Assembly (NCBI RefSeq): GCF_001613385.1
Contig: NZ_BDCG01000009.1
Location: 124,001 to 188,000 of the forward strand
DNA length: 64,000 nucleotides
Origin: Nocardia flavorosea NBRC 108225
GTDB taxonomy: Bacteria > Actinomycetota > Actinomycetes > Mycobacteriales > Mycobacteriaceae
Direction: 5' to 3'
Shown: in pieces, positions 1-9,519 of the stretch
Position numbering within the stretch: position 1 is the first letter of the stretch
Layout of the letters: each line of letters starts with the position of its first letter
Made by a program: the position numbers and the translations under genes
Notes under the pieces: generated by a model
The model's input: only the letters and a program-made list of their open reading frames with translations
Told to the model about the DNA's origin: nothing
Databases searched by the model: none

Positions 1-1764
1 ATCCGGGCCGTGCAGCGATGCGCGGGTGAGCGCGAGTGCCACGAGCTGACTGCCCTCGTCCTGTACCGCCGCCATCCCCTCGCGGACCGGTTCCAGCGAT
101 CCCGGGTCGCCGCCCTCCAGATACACCGCGTACGGGGACCATCGGCCTTCCTCACCACCGGTGACGAGAGCGAGTTCCTCGGCGGTGATATCACCCGGAC
201 GGGCCACCAGATGCACTACGGGGCGGGCGTCGTCGGCGGCGAGCAGATCACGTAGTTCACCCGCATCGGGGCCGAGCGCGTCGGCGAAGGCCTGGGCGAT
301 CCATTCCGGATGCGCATATTCGAAAGCCAGCCTGCCGACCGGGTCCGGCGGGGCGAGCCGCGCCACCCAGTCGTCCGGTGAGCGTTCGGTGACCCGGCGC
401 AATACGGCGTTGACGAATCCGGCACGGCTCGCACCCGAATCGGCACGGGCCAATTCCACCGCAGTGTGCACGGCGGCATGCGCTTCGACACGAGTGCGCA
501 GCAATTGATAGGTGCCGAGTCGCAGGACGTCCAGCAGCGGACCGTCGATATCCGCGACCTCGCGGCCGGCGCATTCGGCGATCACCGCGTCGAGAATGCC
601 GAGGCTGCGGCACGCGCCGTACCCCAGTTCGGTGGCCAGAGCGGCATCGCGGCCCTGCACGGAATATTCGCGCAGGAACGCCGGGAGCACCAGGTTGGCA
701 TAGGCATCCCGCTCCCGGACGGCGCGCAGGGTTTCCAGCGCGACGGTGCGCGCCGGATCCTTGACCCGTTTCGGCCGCCCCGCAGATTCGCCACGCCCGG
801 CACGTGTCCGGTCGGTACCGGACCGCTTACCGGCGCCGGACGTCGCGGATCCGTTATCCGAACGCCGGTGTTCGTCCTCGCGCCGGCCCGGCCCGTTCGT
901 GCTGCGCCTGTCGCCGCCTTCGACGGCCCCGGAGCTGCCGCGGCGCCGGCCACCGGGGCCGCGTTCCGCTCCTCCACGCCGGCCTGCGCCCGTATCCCGG
1001 CGTTCGCTCGAATGCGGGCCGCCTTCGCGACCACTGTTCGCGCGACCCGGCCTCGTCCGGTCCGCTCGGCCCTCACCGAAGTCGCTGCGCTGCCGCGGAT
1101 CCGGCCGCCCGCCGCGTGCCGGTGCGAGCCGGTCGGCCGGGCGGCCGCCCGAATCCGCCCCGCGCTCTTGTTTTTCGCGACGGGCCGGACCCTCGCCCCG
1201 GTAGCCGGACCGTTTCCCACCGGAACCCGATGACTTCCCGCCGGGTTCGGCATCTCTCCGGCGGTCGCCCTTCGCGGATCCTCCGGGACGATCGCGCCAC
1301 GGTCGCTTTTCCGCCGCGGAGCCGGCCGGGCGGCCCTGCTGTTCACGACGCCCAGGGCCGTCACCCCGTTCCCCGCCCGAGCGCGATGTTCTCCCGCTGT
1401 GCCCGAAGTCTTTACGGCGGTCACCGGTCGCGCTGTCACGTCCCGTCCGCCGCTCTTCTGCCGGGGAATCGCCCCGGCGGCCGCTGCCTTCGGCGTTTCG
1501 ACCGGTTCCGTTCCGGTAGGAACCACCGGGCTCCGTACCCTTCACCCGCCTGCCGGCGTGTCCATCGCTCGGCGTATCCGAGGAACCCGGGCGATCGCGA
1601 CCGGTACCGGCGCGGTCCTGCGAGCGGGAATCGGGGGCGTGACGTGGCCCCGGCCCGGTCGCGCCGCGGTCTGCGCCCGAATCGCGATCCATACCACCGG
1701 CCCCGCCGTCCGTGGATTCGGGGTGGCGCCGGAAACCGCGTGGCCGCTCGGCGGAGCCGGTCAT
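1..1764 (-). CDS. rsmB: 16S rRNA (cytosine-C5) methyltransferase RsmB, 3' end outside window
   Basis: RsmB (Fmu/Sun family) methylates a cytosine of 16S rRNA with S-adenosylmethionine. The reading frame opens with an ATG that overlaps the fmt stop (ATGA) and runs off the left edge, so 588 codons are visible. From about residue 334 the protein shows the NusB-like RNA-binding domain typical of the family ([19 protein letters not shown], then the [15 protein letters not shown] and FVNAVLRR stretches). It reaches the start of the methyltransferase part ([10 protein letters not shown]) just before the edge; the SAM site and catalytic cysteines lie outside. Oddly, residues 1 to about 330 are a low-complexity segment of Arg, Gly, Ser, Asp and Glu with no predicted fold. 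Family members normally begin close to the NusB-like domain, so this extension is large. fmt, def and rsmB form one tightly packed minus-strand operon. Identity is secure; the true start within the disordered segment is less so. Confidence 0.9.
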   Translation of the reverse strand, partial: MTGSAERPRGFRRHPESTDGGAGGMDRDSGADRGATGPGPRHAPDSRSQDRAGTGRDRPGSSDTPSDGHAGRRVKGTEPGGSYRNGTGRNAEGSGRRGDSPAEERRTGRDSATGDRRKDFGHSGRTSRSGGERGDGPGRREQQGRPAGSAAEKRPWRDRPGGSAKGDRRRDAEPGGKSSGSGGKRSGYRGEGPARREKQERGADSGGRPADRLAPARGGRPDPRQRSDFGEGRADRTRPGRANSGREGGPHSSERRDTGAGRRGGAERGPGGRRRGSSGAVEGGDRRSTNGPGRREDEHRRSDNGSATSGAGKRSGTDRTRAGRGESAGRPKRVKDPARTVALETLRAVRERDAYANLVLPAFLREYSVQGRDAALATELGYGACRSLGILDAVIAECAGREVADIDGPLLDVLRLGTYQLLRTRVEAHAAVHTAVELARADSGASRAGFVNAVLRRVTERSPDDWVARLAPPDPVGRLAFEYAHPEWIAQAFADALGPDAGELRDLLAADDARPVVHLVARPGDITAEELALVTGGEEGRWSPYAVYLEGGDPGSLEPVREGMAAVQDEGSQLVALALTRASLHGPD

Positions 1765-2681
1765 TCGACCACCGCGCCGGGTTGCAGGCGGGCGCCCCGC
1801 GCCCAGTCGAGCGCCGCCATCATGCGTTTACCCTGCGGCTGCACCCGGTCCAGGCGTACCGCGGTGGTCGCGGTGCCGATATAGACGCCGGTTTTACGTA
1901 CGTCGATCTGCCGTTCCGGCAGTGCCTCCTCGACCAGTTCCACGGGGCTCAACTTGAGCCGGATACCGGCCACGGTCGTCCAGGCGCCGGGATGCGGCGT
2001 CACCGCCCGGATCGTGCGGCCGACCGCGAGGGCGGGTTGATCCCAGCGCACCTGCGCCGCCTCCACCGTGATCTTCGGCGCGTAGGACACGCCTTCGGTG
2101 GATTGCGGAATCGCCTGCAACGTCCCGTCTTCCACACCGTGCAGTGTCTGTTCCAGCAGGGCCGCGCCGCTGTCGGCCAGCCGGGCCAGCAGATCCGCGG
2201 CGGTATCGGTGACGGCGATCCGTTCGGTCACCACACCGTAGACCGGCCCGGTGTCCAGGCCTGTTTCGATGCGGAACGTCGAGGCCCCGGTGATCTCGTC
2301 ACCCGCCGCGATCGCCGCCTGTACGGGAGCCGCGCCGCGCCATGCCGGAAGCAGTGAGAAATGCAGGTTGATCCAGCCGTGGCGCGGAATATCGAGGATT
2401 TCCGCGGGCAGCAGCGCACCGTAGGCGACCACGGGGCAGCAATCCGGCGCGAGCTCCGTGAGTGCCTCGACGAATTCGGGGTCGGCGGGTTTGCGCGGTG
2501 TCAGGACCGGGATACCGTATTCGTCGGCGAGCTGCCCGACCGGTGAGCGCTGCAATTTCCGCCCGCGACCGGCAACAGCGTCCGGGCGGGTGACCACGGC
2601 GATCACCTCGTGCCGCGATTCGATCAGCCGGCGCAGCGACGGTACGGCCGGTTCGGGAGTACCGGCGAAAACGATTCGCAT
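1761..2681 (-). CDS. fmt: methionyl-tRNA formyltransferase
   Basis: Transfers a formyl group from 10-formyl-tetrahydrofolate to Met-tRNA(fMet) in the cytosol, making the initiator tRNA. The 306-residue product has the usual family length. The N-terminal formyltransferase domain opens with [18 protein letters not shown] and carries the catalytic set Asn105, His107 ([12 protein letters not shown]) and Asp143 (GLDTGP). The C-terminal tRNA-binding domain covers roughly residues 205-306. The start ATG shares one base with the def stop (TGATG) and the stop overlaps the rsmB start (ATGA), so the three genes are translationally coupled. Deformylase (def) acts after Fmt on the finished N-terminus, which explains the pairing. 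No irregularities were seen. Confidence 0.97.
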   Translation of the reverse strand: MRIVFAGTPEPAVPSLRRLIESRHEVIAVVTRPDAVAGRGRKLQRSPVGQLADEYGIPVLTPRKPADPEFVEALTELAPDCCPVVAYGALLPAEILDIPRHGWINLHFSLLPAWRGAAPVQAAIAAGDEITGASTFRIETGLDTGPVYGVVTERIAVTDTAADLLARLADSGAALLEQTLHGVEDGTLQAIPQSTEGVSYAPKITVEAAQVRWDQPALAVGRTIRAVTPHPGAWTTVAGIRLKLSPVELVEEALPERQIDVRKTGVYIGTATTAVRLDRVQPQGKRMMAALDWARGARLQPGAVVE

Positions 2682-3223
2682 CAGCGGTCCCGCTCGGCCA
2701 GCGCGCGACTGGGCCGGACGGTGATACCGGCCGTGAACCAGTCGGACTCACGGATGGTGCGCATGGCCTGTTTACGGTCCGGTGGATCGAGGCGATCGAT
2801 GAAAAGCGTGCCGTCCAGGTGATCGGTTTCGTGCTGGACACAGCGCGCCAGCAGCCCCTCGGCCTCGAACTCGACCACTGCCCCGGTCATATCGACCCCG
2901 CTCGCGCGCACCCGCATGGCCCGGCGGGTGTCGTGGTTGACCCCGGGGATCGACAGGCAGCCCTCCGGGCCGATCTGTTCCTCGTCGTCGAGGGCGGTCC
3001 AGACCGGGTTGATCAGGTGGCCCCGGGCATCCCGGGTGTCGTAGACGAAGACCCGCAGTCCGACTCCGATCTGCGGCGCGGCCATCCCCACCCCACCGTC
3101 GTCGTACATGGTGTCGGTCAGGTCGGTCACCAGCTGCCGCAGTTCGGGGCCGAATTCGGTGACCTCGGTCGCGCGGGCTCGCAGGATCGGATCGCCGAAC
3201 AGGCGGACGGACTGGACGGTCAA
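2681..3223 (-). CDS. def: peptide deformylase
   Basis: Removes the formyl group from the N-terminal methionine of new proteins; a metal-dependent cytosolic hydrolase. All three family motifs are present: [11 protein letters not shown] (from Gly44), EGCLSIPG with metal ligand Cys89, and QHETDHLDG with His131, Glu132 and His135 (HExxH). The frame is open further upstream, but the best start is TTG at 3223, because the sequence GGGAG lies a few bases before it and the protein then begins [14 protein letters not shown] as in mycobacterial deformylases. This gives 180 residues, with the slightly longer C-terminus usual in actinobacteria. It is the first gene of the def-fmt-rsmB operon and overlaps fmt by one base. 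Confidence 0.96.
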   Translation of the reverse strand: MTVQSVRLFGDPILRARATEVTEFGPELRQLVTDLTDTMYDDGGVGMAAPQIGVGLRVFVYDTRDARGHLINPVWTALDDEEQIGPEGCLSIPGVNHDTRRAMRVRASGVDMTGAVVEFEAEGLLARCVQHETDHLDGTLFIDRLDPPDRKQAMRTIRESDWFTAGITVRPSRALAERDR

Positions 3224-3446
3224 GGTCGGCTCCCGGAGATATGAGACAGGGCAGGAAGAATCCATTCTAGGTCGCCCCACGGACCCACCGGCACGTCCGG
3301 GGTCTTCCCGCCGTGAGCTACCGCGCACCGTACGCAGCCGCGGCACCGGAATCAGCGAGACAGCCGACCGGGCCTGGCCCCGCGAGACGATGCCGCACAA
3401 CGGCGTGTACAGCGCTCGGCCCGGAACACCGTGGAGGGCCGGCCCC
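3224..3446. other. gap between def and the lipase gene
   Basis: No convincing gene is seen in this 223-bp stretch. It must hold the promoter of the def-fmt-rsmB operon, since the lipase gene upstream ends here in the same direction. No clear -10/-35 pair or terminator hairpin was identified. Confidence 0.4.
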
Positions 3447-4463
3447 TCAGATATTTCCCCCGATGATCACCTGGGGAATCCCGGTGCCGAGCGCGACCGG
3501 CATGCAGACCGGTTCCGGCGCATGCTCCGGGTCGAGTACGTCGAGCACCAGTTGGGCCACGAACGGGTCGTATACCATGTGGAAGTGCCCGGTGAGATCC
3601 GCTGGGCAGCGATCCTGCACCACGATGTTCTCTGCCCCGGGCCCGCGCAGCGCGATATTGCCGAACGGCTGGATCATCTCGTCGACCCGGCTGCCGATCG
3701 TCACGTACCGTACGCCGGGGACGGTATCGCCACCGGCGTTGAGGTCCAGCATGAACGGCGACCCTTGCGCCTGTTGCACGGCCGCCACCGAGATCGTCTT
3801 CTCCGCCACGGTCAGTGCGCCCGGTATCTGCTGCGCCACCGGCACCAGTCCGTACATGACACCGCCGTAGGTGGGGGAGGCAAGACCGACCCAGGTGGCG
3901 ACGGCGGGCGCGCCCCCCAGCTTGTTGATGTAGTACCGGGTCATATTGGCGCCCTGGGAGAAGCCCAGCAGATCCACCTGTGGTGCCCGGGTGGCGGACC
4001 GGACCTGCTCCACGAAGGCGGCGAACTGATGGGCGCTGAGCACGATGTCCTCGGTGCCGAAGCTGACCGCGCCGGGTTTACCGCCGTAGTTGAGTGCGAA
4101 AACGCAGAACCCCTCGTCGACCAGGCGCGGACCGATGGCCGACCAATCGGTGTAAGCGCTCGCGTCGGTACCGTGGGCCAGAATCACCGGACGCGGATGG
4201 GCCGCGTCCGGGACACATCCGAAATCGTTGACTCCCCGTGGTACTGCGGCGGGATGATCCTTCATGTACAGCACGGCGCCGAGATGGTCTGCCTGCGGCG
4301 GCGCCCATTCTGTGGGGACCTCCGGGGGGAGGTATCCGGCAGGCTGGGCGGTGCCCACGGCCGTGCCGAGCAACACCGCCCCAGCCAGTGCGACGGTCAC
4401 CGTCGCCACCCGCCTGCCGAACCCGCCGCGCGGGCGGGCGGGCCACAGAAAACGTTTCACCAC
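3447..4463 (-). CDS. secreted lipase/esterase, alpha/beta hydrolase (Lipase class 2 type)
   Basis: Predicted exported triacylglycerol lipase or esterase. A charged start (KRFLWPARPRGG) is followed by a hydrophobic stretch (ATVTVALAGAVLLGTAVG) ending near an AQPAG cleavage-like site, which fits a signal peptide. The mature part has the alpha/beta-hydrolase order: an oxyanion-hole HGT after a hydrophobic strand (PVILAHGTDAS), the nucleophile elbow GFSQG, an acidic residue in SRVDEMIQP and a late histidine in GHFHMVYD. Numbered from an ATG four codons upstream these are Ser173, Asp265 and His297 or His299. The start chosen is GTG at 4463, because GGAAG lies five bases before it; the ATG at 4475 or the next GTG (4460) are alternatives. 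The padR gene lies upstream in the same direction, so PadR may control it, though this is only positional. The natural substrate cannot be told from sequence. Confidence 0.85.
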   Translation of the reverse strand: MVKRFLWPARPRGGFGRRVATVTVALAGAVLLGTAVGTAQPAGYLPPEVPTEWAPPQADHLGAVLYMKDHPAAVPRGVNDFGCVPDAAHPRPVILAHGTDASAYTDWSAIGPRLVDEGFCVFALNYGGKPGAVSFGTEDIVLSAHQFAAFVEQVRSATRAPQVDLLGFSQGANMTRYYINKLGGAPAVATWVGLASPTYGGVMYGLVPVAQQIPGALTVAEKTISVAAVQQAQGSPFMLDLNAGGDTVPGVRYVTIGSRVDEMIQPFGNIALRGPGAENIVVQDRCPADLTGHFHMVYDPFVAQLVLDVLDPEHAPEPVCMPVALGTGIPQVIIGGNI

Positions 4464-4522
4464 ATAATCTTCCACCCTGCCGGCACGACGGAAAACCGGT
4501 GGCCGAGGTCTTGATCAGCCCG

Positions 4523-5191
4523 TTACTTCGCGGTGTCCTCGTCGCCGGCGAGGATGCGATACAGCGCTTTGCGTGTCTCGGTGAGCACATCGGCCGCCTT
4601 GGCCACCTGTTCCGGGGTGCCGGCGCCCGCGACCTGCGCGATCGCGCCCATGAGCGGTGGGACCAGCGCACGCAGATCGCTGGTATGGGCGCCGGCGCCT
4701 TCCTTGACCTCCGCCCACGGATCACCGAGTTCGGTCCGGTGTTCGGCGACGTAGGCGGTGCCCGTCTCGGTCAGTTGCGCGGTTTTGCGGCCGGCGACCT
4801 TCTCGATGGTGATCAGGCCCTCGTCTTCCAGCTGGGACAGCGCGGGGTACACAGATCCCGGGCTGGGGCGCCACAGATCCTCGCTGCGTTCCCGGATCTG
4901 CTGGATCAGTTCGTAGCCGTGCATCGGGCGTTCGGTGAGCAGCAGCAGCACCGCCGCCCGTACATCCCCGCGCCGCCCGCGGCCGCCCCGCCCCCGTCCA
5001 CGGCCGAAGCCCGGACCGAAACCAGGGCCGAAACCGGGCCCGAAGCCCGAACCGAAGCCCGGACCGCCGAAACCGGGTGGACCACCGTGCCGGAAACCGC
5101 CACGGCCGGGACCGTGTTCCATATCGGGACGATGACGCCGGGCCCAGCGGAGCCGTTCCTTGCGAAAGTCCGAGTTCTCCATGTCTTCCAT
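4523..5191 (-). CDS. PadR-family transcriptional regulator with Gly-Phe-rich N-terminus
   Basis: A 222-residue DNA-binding repressor of the PadR family, which usually senses small molecules and controls neighbouring genes or itself. The winged-helix domain lies at about residues 76-150 (DVRAAVLLLLTERPMHGYELIQ, SPGSVYPALSQLEDEGLI, GRKTAQLTETG), followed by a helical dimerisation tail. The start is the ATG at 5191, preceded by a full AGGAGG five bases away; upstream in-frame codons lack a ribosome-binding site. Between an acidic/basic N-terminus and the winged helix lies a tandem Gly-Phe-Gly-Pro repeat (about residues 39-64) and then an Arg-Gly run. This linker is probably flexible and is not part of the standard fold. 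A 10-bp perfect palindrome lies 42 bases upstream of the start and could be the operator. Likely autoregulated; the target may include the downstream lipase. Confidence 0.88.
   Translation of the reverse strand: MEDMENSDFRKERLRWARRHRPDMEHGPGRGGFRHGGPPGFGGPGFGSGFGPGFGPGFGPGFGRGRGRGGRGRRGDVRAAVLLLLTERPMHGYELIQQIRERSEDLWRPSPGSVYPALSQLEDEGLITIEKVAGRKTAQLTETGTAYVAEHRTELGDPWAEVKEGAGAHTSDLRALVPPLMGAIAQVAGAGTPEQVAKAADVLTETRKALYRILAGDEDTAK
4994..5077 (-). repeat. 12-bp tandem repeat coding for Gly-Phe-Gly-Pro in padR
   Basis: A run of imperfect 12-bp units (coding GFGP/GPGF) followed by an Arg-Gly run sits inside the N-terminal part of the PadR gene. Repeat-length variation between strains would be expected because the unit preserves the frame. 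Confidence 0.75.
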
Positions 5192-5232
5192 TGCAGCCTC
5201 CTGAGCTACTCGATCCGTTTTCATAGCATCGA

Positions 5233-5242
5233 CGATATATCG
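5233..5242. promoter_or_regulatory. palindrome CGATATATCG upstream of padR
   Basis: This perfect 10-bp palindrome is AT-rich in a very GC-rich region and lies 42 bp upstream of the padR start. It is flanked by ATAG on the left and CTAT on the right at nearly symmetrical distances. It may be the PadR operator, overlap the -10 region, or both. Function is inferred from position only. Confidence 0.45.
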
Positions 5243-5319
5243 GCAATCTATCCGCGGCAACCCCCCCGGCCGATAGGTGTGACCGCACCGACCATCACCG
5301 CCGCAACCGGCTGTCTGCC

Positions 5320-8295
5320 TCAGCCGATGTCCAAGGGGTCGATCTGCACACGCGCCGACGTTTCCGCACGCTGGCTGCTGCGGACGGCCTGCGCCGCGGT
5401 CAGCGCCCGAGCCAGCGCGCCCCCCTGCGGGCGAGGGACACGTAACAGCACCCGCTCGACCTCCACCGGGGCACCGCGGTCGTCATCGGTGCGCGAGCCC
5501 GACGGTTTACGCGCGCCGGCAGGCAGCGGCACCGGACCCAGTACCTCGGCGGCGGGCGGAAGCTCGGTGACCGCGAGAAGTCCGGCGACCGCATCGGGGG
5601 TCCCGTCGATCGCGGCCATCCGCACCGCGGGCGGGAACCCGACCTCCGTGCGCTGGCCGAGCTCGGCGGCCGCGTGCCCCGCCGGATCCCACCGCAGCAG
5701 CGCCTGCACGGTCGGCACACCCGGATCCGCCATCACCACTACGCGGCCCGCGGGTTTCACCAGGGCTGCGGCGCCCAGCCAGCGGCGCAGGGTGTCCTCG
5801 GCGGCACGGAGATCGGCACGGCCCAGCAGCGCCCATCCGTCCAGCAGCAGACCGACCCCGTAACCACCGGGTAGCAGTGGTTCGGCCCCGACGGTGGCCA
5901 CCACGACCTGCGGACCCGGTTCGACGGTGTCGAGCATCGTGGCACCGCTCGATCCCCGGATCGGCACCCCGGGAAACGCGCGGCCCAGTTCCTCCGCCGT
6001 CCGGGCCGCGCCGATGACCACGGCGCGCAGCACTCGCCCGCCACAGCCGGGACAGCGGAAAGCAGCCTCGGTCCGCCCGCACCACCGGCACACCGGGCTG
6101 TGCGCGACCTGCGCGGCGGGGTCCGCGGGACCGCCTTCCGGTAACGACAGCGGGCCCACACACTGCCGGCAGCGCGCCGGGGTGCGGCATTTGGTGCACG
6201 CCAGGGCCGGGACATACCCGCGGCGGGGGACCTGCACCAGCACGCCCTCCCCCGCGGCGAGCGCCTGGCGCGCGGCGGCGAAGGCGGCGCCCGGAATCCG
6301 GACCGCGCGCGCGATGGGATCGCGGTCCAGTGCCGCATCGGAATCTCCCGGCGCACCGATCCGAGGTGAGGCCGCCCGCACCGTGGCCCGGTCGGCCAGC
6401 AGATCGTGTGCCCAGCCCGATTCCACCACCGCCTGCACCTCGGCGGTCCGCGCGAAACCCGCGGCTACGAACGCCGCTCCGGTGTCGTGCGCGCGCAGCA
6501 TCGACACCTCCCGGGCGTGCGGGTACGGGGACCGCGGTTCGGCGTAGGTGTCGTCACCGTCGTCCCAGATCGCAATGAGCCCCAGGTCCGCGGCCGGTGC
6601 GAAAACGGCGCTGCGAGTACCGATCACGACCCGCGCGGTCCCACGCAGAACGGCCAGCCAGCGCCGATATCGTGCCGCCGGGCCCAGTCCCGCCGAAAGC
6701 CCGACCGCCGAATCCCCGACCAGGGATTCACATTCGCGCAGCACCCGGTCCAGGTCGCGCTGGTCGGGAACCATCAGGATCGCGCTGCGGCCACCGGCCA
6801 CCACGACGGCCGCCAGTTCGGCCAGCCGGCGCGCCCAATCCTCACCCGGTAGCGCCTGCCATGCCGCGCGCGCACCTTTGTGCCCGGCGAGTGCGGTGAG
6901 AAACGATTCCCCGTGCTGGTACCGCCGCCAGGCCGCGAGGTCGACGCCGGCCGGAACGGTCCCGGCGCCGGCCTCCGTATCGGCAGCCGTTGGTTCACGC
7001 CCCGGCGCTCCCCCACCGGCCTCCTGAACGTTGCCAGGGACCGCGCCCGCCGCACCCGGGGCCTCCGTCGAAGCGGCCCCGGCCAGTGGATCACCAGAAC
7101 CTGCGTTTGCCTTTCCCGAAGGATTGTGGGTGGCGCCCACATCGCACTGTCCCGCAGGCCGGACTTGCGAAACGCTCGGCGCGCCGCCGTCGCGGTGCCG
7201 ACCGGGCACCGCCCCTCGATCACCGCCGTCGTCTCGGCCACTACGGATCTGTAGCCGGTCAGGGTCGGCTCTCCGGCTCGCACGCTCTGCGGCGGCGGCA
7301 CCCACCGCTGTGGCCCGCATCCGATCGGCACCGTCCAACCTCGGCTCGGCGCCGTCCGAGACCCGCTGGTCGTCGACCGGCGCTTGCTCGCCCCCGGACG
7401 ATTCCGGTTCTCCCACGGACGGTAGGTGTCCACCGATGGACATCTGTGCGGCATCATCCGACGCCCGCCCGTCGGCCGCCCGAGTCGGCTCCGTTCCGGC
7501 CGGAACATGATCGCCACCGGCTGGGGGTGAGCCACCATCCGGTGGAGGCCGGGTCTCGTTCGACGTCGGATGCGGGCTGTCGCCGGCCGGTAGCGGCTCG
7601 ACCCCGGTCGCCGCATGATCGACCCCGTCCGCTGTGTGATCGGAGTCATGGTGATCCGGTTCCGACGCGAATGGCGCCGACGGGCCCAACAACCCACCCG
7701 CGCCTGCTTTTCCGGGAGACGGCAGTTCCACCGAGACGTCCCCGGTCTCCCTGGTGGCCGGTCCCGTCACCTCCGGCACGCCGGCGCTACGCGGCGGTAC
7801 CGCCGCGACCGATTCGTTCTTACCGGCGCCACCGTTCTCCACACGCGCGTGCCGGGGCGGGATCGCCAAGCGCAGGACATCGGCACGGGTTCCGGCGCAG
7901 CGCGCGGCAACGGTCGTGGCGAGCCGGAGAATTTCCGGGGTGAGTACCTGTTCCGCCGACACCACCCGTTCCAGCCGCACCAGCTTGCCGGGATGATCGG
8001 TCTCGGTATGCCGGGACAACAGATAGCCGTCCACCAGCCGCCCGGCGAAACGCACCCGGACGCGGACCCCGGGCCGGGCGATCTCGTCCAGCTCCGGCGG
8101 CACCAGATAATCGAAATCGCGGTCGAGATGAGCCGGGGTGAGCAGGGGCAGCACCCGGGCGATCGGATGCGATACCGGTGGCCGGTCGGGACGAGGAGAT
8201 TTCTCGGAACGCCGCGCACCGCCGCGTTCTCCCGAAGCAGCCGACACCCCCGGCGACTCGATGTCCCCGGGGGTGTCGGCGGCAGGTTTCGGCAC
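5320..8295 (-). CDS. priA: PriA-like primosomal protein N', helicase motifs degenerate
   Basis: Homologue of the replication-restart protein PriA. The N-terminal DNA-binding domain is recognisable (PIARVLPLLTPAHLDRDFDYL, residues about 44-63), and both zinc-binding clusters are intact (ACTKCRTPARCRQC and CRWCGRTEAAFRCPGC). The ATPase motifs are not. At the Walker A position (about residue 470) there is AGHKGARA without the lysine-serine/threonine core, and the DEAH-type box is replaced by IWDDGDD, so this is probably a structural loader rather than a helicase. That matches what is known of actinobacterial PriA. Residues about 155-448 form a Pro/Gly/Asp/Glu/Ser-rich insert of roughly 290 residues between the N-terminal and ATPase-like domains, making the protein unusually long (991 residues). 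The GTG start at 8295 lies 12 bp after the metK stop and has no good ribosome-binding site; a later GTG (8247) is possible. Confidence 0.85.
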   Translation of the reverse strand: MPKPAADTPGDIESPGVSAASGERGGARRSEKSPRPDRPPVSHPIARVLPLLTPAHLDRDFDYLVPPELDEIARPGVRVRVRFAGRLVDGYLLSRHTETDHPGKLVRLERVVSAEQVLTPEILRLATTVAARCAGTRADVLRLAIPPRHARVENGGAGKNESVAAVPPRSAGVPEVTGPATRETGDVSVELPSPGKAGAGGLLGPSAPFASEPDHHDSDHTADGVDHAATGVEPLPAGDSPHPTSNETRPPPDGGSPPAGGDHVPAGTEPTRAADGRASDDAAQMSIGGHLPSVGEPESSGGEQAPVDDQRVSDGAEPRLDGADRMRATAVGAAAAERASRRADPDRLQIRSGRDDGGDRGAVPGRHRDGGAPSVSQVRPAGQCDVGATHNPSGKANAGSGDPLAGAASTEAPGAAGAVPGNVQEAGGGAPGREPTAADTEAGAGTVPAGVDLAAWRRYQHGESFLTALAGHKGARAAWQALPGEDWARRLAELAAVVVAGGRSAILMVPDQRDLDRVLRECESLVGDSAVGLSAGLGPAARYRRWLAVLRGTARVVIGTRSAVFAPAADLGLIAIWDDGDDTYAEPRSPYPHAREVSMLRAHDTGAAFVAAGFARTAEVQAVVESGWAHDLLADRATVRAASPRIGAPGDSDAALDRDPIARAVRIPGAAFAAARQALAAGEGVLVQVPRRGYVPALACTKCRTPARCRQCVGPLSLPEGGPADPAAQVAHSPVCRWCGRTEAAFRCPGCGGRVLRAVVIGAARTAEELGRAFPGVPIRGSSGATMLDTVEPGPQVVVATVGAEPLLPGGYGVGLLLDGWALLGRADLRAAEDTLRRWLGAAALVKPAGRVVVMADPGVPTVQALLRWDPAGHAAAELGQRTEVGFPPAVRMAAIDGTPDAVAGLLAVTELPPAAEVLGPVPLPAGARKPSGSRTDDDRGAPVEVERVLLRVPRPQGGALARALTAAQAVRSSQRAETSARVQIDPLDIG
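8240..8280 (-). repeat. 14-bp inverted repeat inside the start of priA
   Basis: Two perfect complementary arms of 14 bases (left arm from 8240, right arm ending 8280, 13-base loop) lie just 12 bases after the putative priA start codon. The arms contain GACACCCCCGG and its complement and code for DTPG and SPGV in the protein. In RNA this would form a very stable hairpin early in the priA message, and could act on translation or on transcript ends after metK. A 19-base stretch of it recurs at 47452-47470. Confidence 0.6.
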
Positions 8296-8307
8296 GCGGA
8301 ACGTGAA

Positions 8308-9519
8308 CTACAGCCCAGCGGCGGCGCGCAGTTTCTCCGCGCGATCCGTACGCTCCCAGGGCAGGTCGATATCGGTGCGCCCGAAATGCCCGTAGGCCGC
8401 GGTCGGCGCGTAGATCGGGCGCAGCAGATCCAGATCACGGATGATCGCGCCGGGACGCAGATCGAACACCTCGGTGATGGCGGCCGAGATCTGGGCCGGA
8501 TCGGTCTTCTCGGTGCCGAAGGTCTCCACGAACAGGCCGACGGGGGCCGCCTTCCCGATCGCGTACGCCACCTGCACTTCGACCTTCTCGGCCAGACCGG
8601 CGGCGACCACGTTCTTGGCGACCCAGCGCATGGCGTAGGCGGCCGAACGGTCGACCTTGGAGGGGTCCTTACCCGAGAATGCACCACCACCGTGGCGGGC
8701 CATCCCGCCGTAGGTGTCGACGATGATCTTGCGGCCGGTGAGCCCCGCATCGCCCATCGGGCCGCCGAGAACGAACTTACCGGTGGGGTTCACCAGCAGC
8801 CGGATATCGGAGATGTCCAGATCGGGGATGGCGATATCGGCCAGCACCGCCTCGACGACCTTCTCGCGGATATCGGGCGCCAGCAGGTTGTCCAGATCGA
8901 TATCGGCGGCATGCTGGGTGGAGACGACAACGGTATCCAGCCGGACCGCGCGATCGCCCTCGTATTCGATGGTGACCTGGGTTTTGCCGTCGGGCCGCAG
9001 ATACGGCAGCACACCGGTCTTGCGGACCTCGGTGAGCTTGCGGGACAACCGGTGCGCCAGGGCGATCGGCAGCGGCATCAGCTCCGGAGTGTCGGTGTTG
9101 GCGTAACCGAACATCAGGCCCTGATCGCCGGCGCCCTGCTGCTCGATCTCGTCACCGGAACCGCCCACCCGCGCCTCGTGCGAGGTGTCGACGCCCTGGG
9201 CGATATCGGGTGACTGGGCGCCGATCGCGACATTGACACCGCAGGAGTTGCCGTCGAAACCTTTTGCCGAGGAGTCGTATCCGATCTCCAGGATCTTCTC
9301 CCGGACGATATGCGGGATATCGGCGTACGCCTCGGTGGTGACCTCGCCCGCGACATGCACCTGACCGGTGGTCACGAGGGTTTCCACGGCGACCCGGCTG
9401 GTCGGATCCTGGGCGAGCATGGAGTCGAGGATGGAATCGCTGATGGCATCGCAGATCTTGTCCGGGTGACCCTCGGTCACGGACTCACTGGTGAATAGCC
9501 GGCTACCGGACGTGCGCAC
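8308..9519 (-). CDS. metK: S-adenosylmethionine synthetase
   Basis: Makes S-adenosylmethionine from methionine and ATP, the methyl donor for enzymes such as RsmB. The 403-residue product has the full family length and motifs: GHPDK (ATP binding, from about residue 17), the [11 protein letters not shown] signature near residue 123, and the glycine-rich loop [16 protein letters not shown]. The start is GTG at 9519, because AGAGGGAAAC lies directly upstream; an ATG six codons earlier is inside that ribosome-binding site and less likely. It is followed after 12 bp by priA, and upstream lies a 332-bp non-coding stretch that separates it from coaBC, so metK probably has its own promoter there. Confidence 0.97.
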   Translation of the reverse strand: MRTSGSRLFTSESVTEGHPDKICDAISDSILDSMLAQDPTSRVAVETLVTTGQVHVAGEVTTEAYADIPHIVREKILEIGYDSSAKGFDGNSCGVNVAIGAQSPDIAQGVDTSHEARVGGSGDEIEQQGAGDQGLMFGYANTDTPELMPLPIALAHRLSRKLTEVRKTGVLPYLRPDGKTQVTIEYEGDRAVRLDTVVVSTQHAADIDLDNLLAPDIREKVVEAVLADIAIPDLDISDIRLLVNPTGKFVLGGPMGDAGLTGRKIIVDTYGGMARHGGGAFSGKDPSKVDRSAAYAMRWVAKNVVAAGLAEKVEVQVAYAIGKAAPVGLFVETFGTEKTDPAQISAAITEVFDLRPGAIIRDLDLLRPIYAPTAAYGHFGRTDIDLPWERTDRAEKLRAAAGL

